Part shown: piece after piece, positions 6,229 to 6,272 of the stretch
Layout of the letters: every line of letters begins with the position of its first letter
How positions within the stretch are numbered: position 1 is the stretch's first letter
Assembly (NCBI GenBank): GCA_016869335.1
Contig: VGEJ01000162.1
Coordinates: 1 to 6,272 of the forward strand
Length of the DNA: 6,272 nt
Direction of reading: 5' to 3'
From: Alphaproteobacteria bacterium
Lineage (GTDB): Bacteria > Pseudomonadota > Alphaproteobacteria > VGEJ01
Notes under the pieces: model-generated
Seen by the model: the letters and a program-made list of their open reading frames with translations, nothing else
Databases searched by the model: none
Told to the model about the DNA's origin: nothing
Translations under genes and position numbers: made by a program

Positions 6229-6272
6229 GGTCGGCTCGCGAGATAGATATTGTGTCCCCTGCTCCGAGGGAC

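Noticed and set aside
6254..6272. GTCCC...GGGAC inverted repeat at the right edge
   Set aside because: Only 5 bp with a 9-base loop and no T-tract, cut by the window end; it is too weak to call an operator or terminator.

Overview
The window is high-GC DNA, with G or C at most third codon positions. It reads as ordinary chromosomal sequence of an alphaproteobacterium, most likely of the Rhodospirillales type. That placement rests on the gene families and their arrangement as I know them, not on a search. There is no rRNA, tRNA, CRISPR array, insertion sequence or phage gene. Eight protein genes fill almost all of the sequence, with no gene-free stretch over 300 bases.

Left block, minus strand, transcribed right to left from about 2555: a RidA-family protein (2520-2053), a second paralogous RidA-family protein (2047-1580), a glycerophosphodiester phosphodiesterase (1583-840) and a FemAB/GNAT-like acyltransferase (840 to beyond base 1, so its C-terminus is missing). 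Junctions are a 5-base gap, a 4-base GTGA overlap and a 1-base TGATG overlap, so this is almost certainly one operon. A well-spaced sigma-70-like promoter and a strong ribosome binding site precede the first gene. A perfect 9-bp hairpin lies at the ridA-like/phosphodiesterase junction and may couple their translation.

Middle block, plus strand: a class III adenylate cyclase (2665-3875), then agmatine deiminase aguA (3883-4911) after 7 bases. The cyclase and the RidA operon diverge from a 144-base intergenic region. The first 12-13 codons of the cyclase are in a different frame from the rest, pointing to a one-base deletion near 2698-2706, either real or a sequence error. The catalytic domain is intact and has the residues expected for ATP as substrate.

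Right block, minus strand: a YbjN-domain protein (6217-5717) followed by proC, pyrroline-5-carboxylate reductase (5717-4908), overlapping by one base. The proC and aguA stop codons overlap tail to tail in the tetranucleotide CTAA.

Taken together the genes concern nitrogen and metabolite housekeeping: imine/enamine damage control (Rid), agmatine and polyamine breakdown, the last step of proline synthesis, phosphodiester recycling and cAMP signalling. I see no defence, toxin or mobile system. The points most worth checking are the cyclase frame break, the tandem RidA pair, and the junction hairpin.
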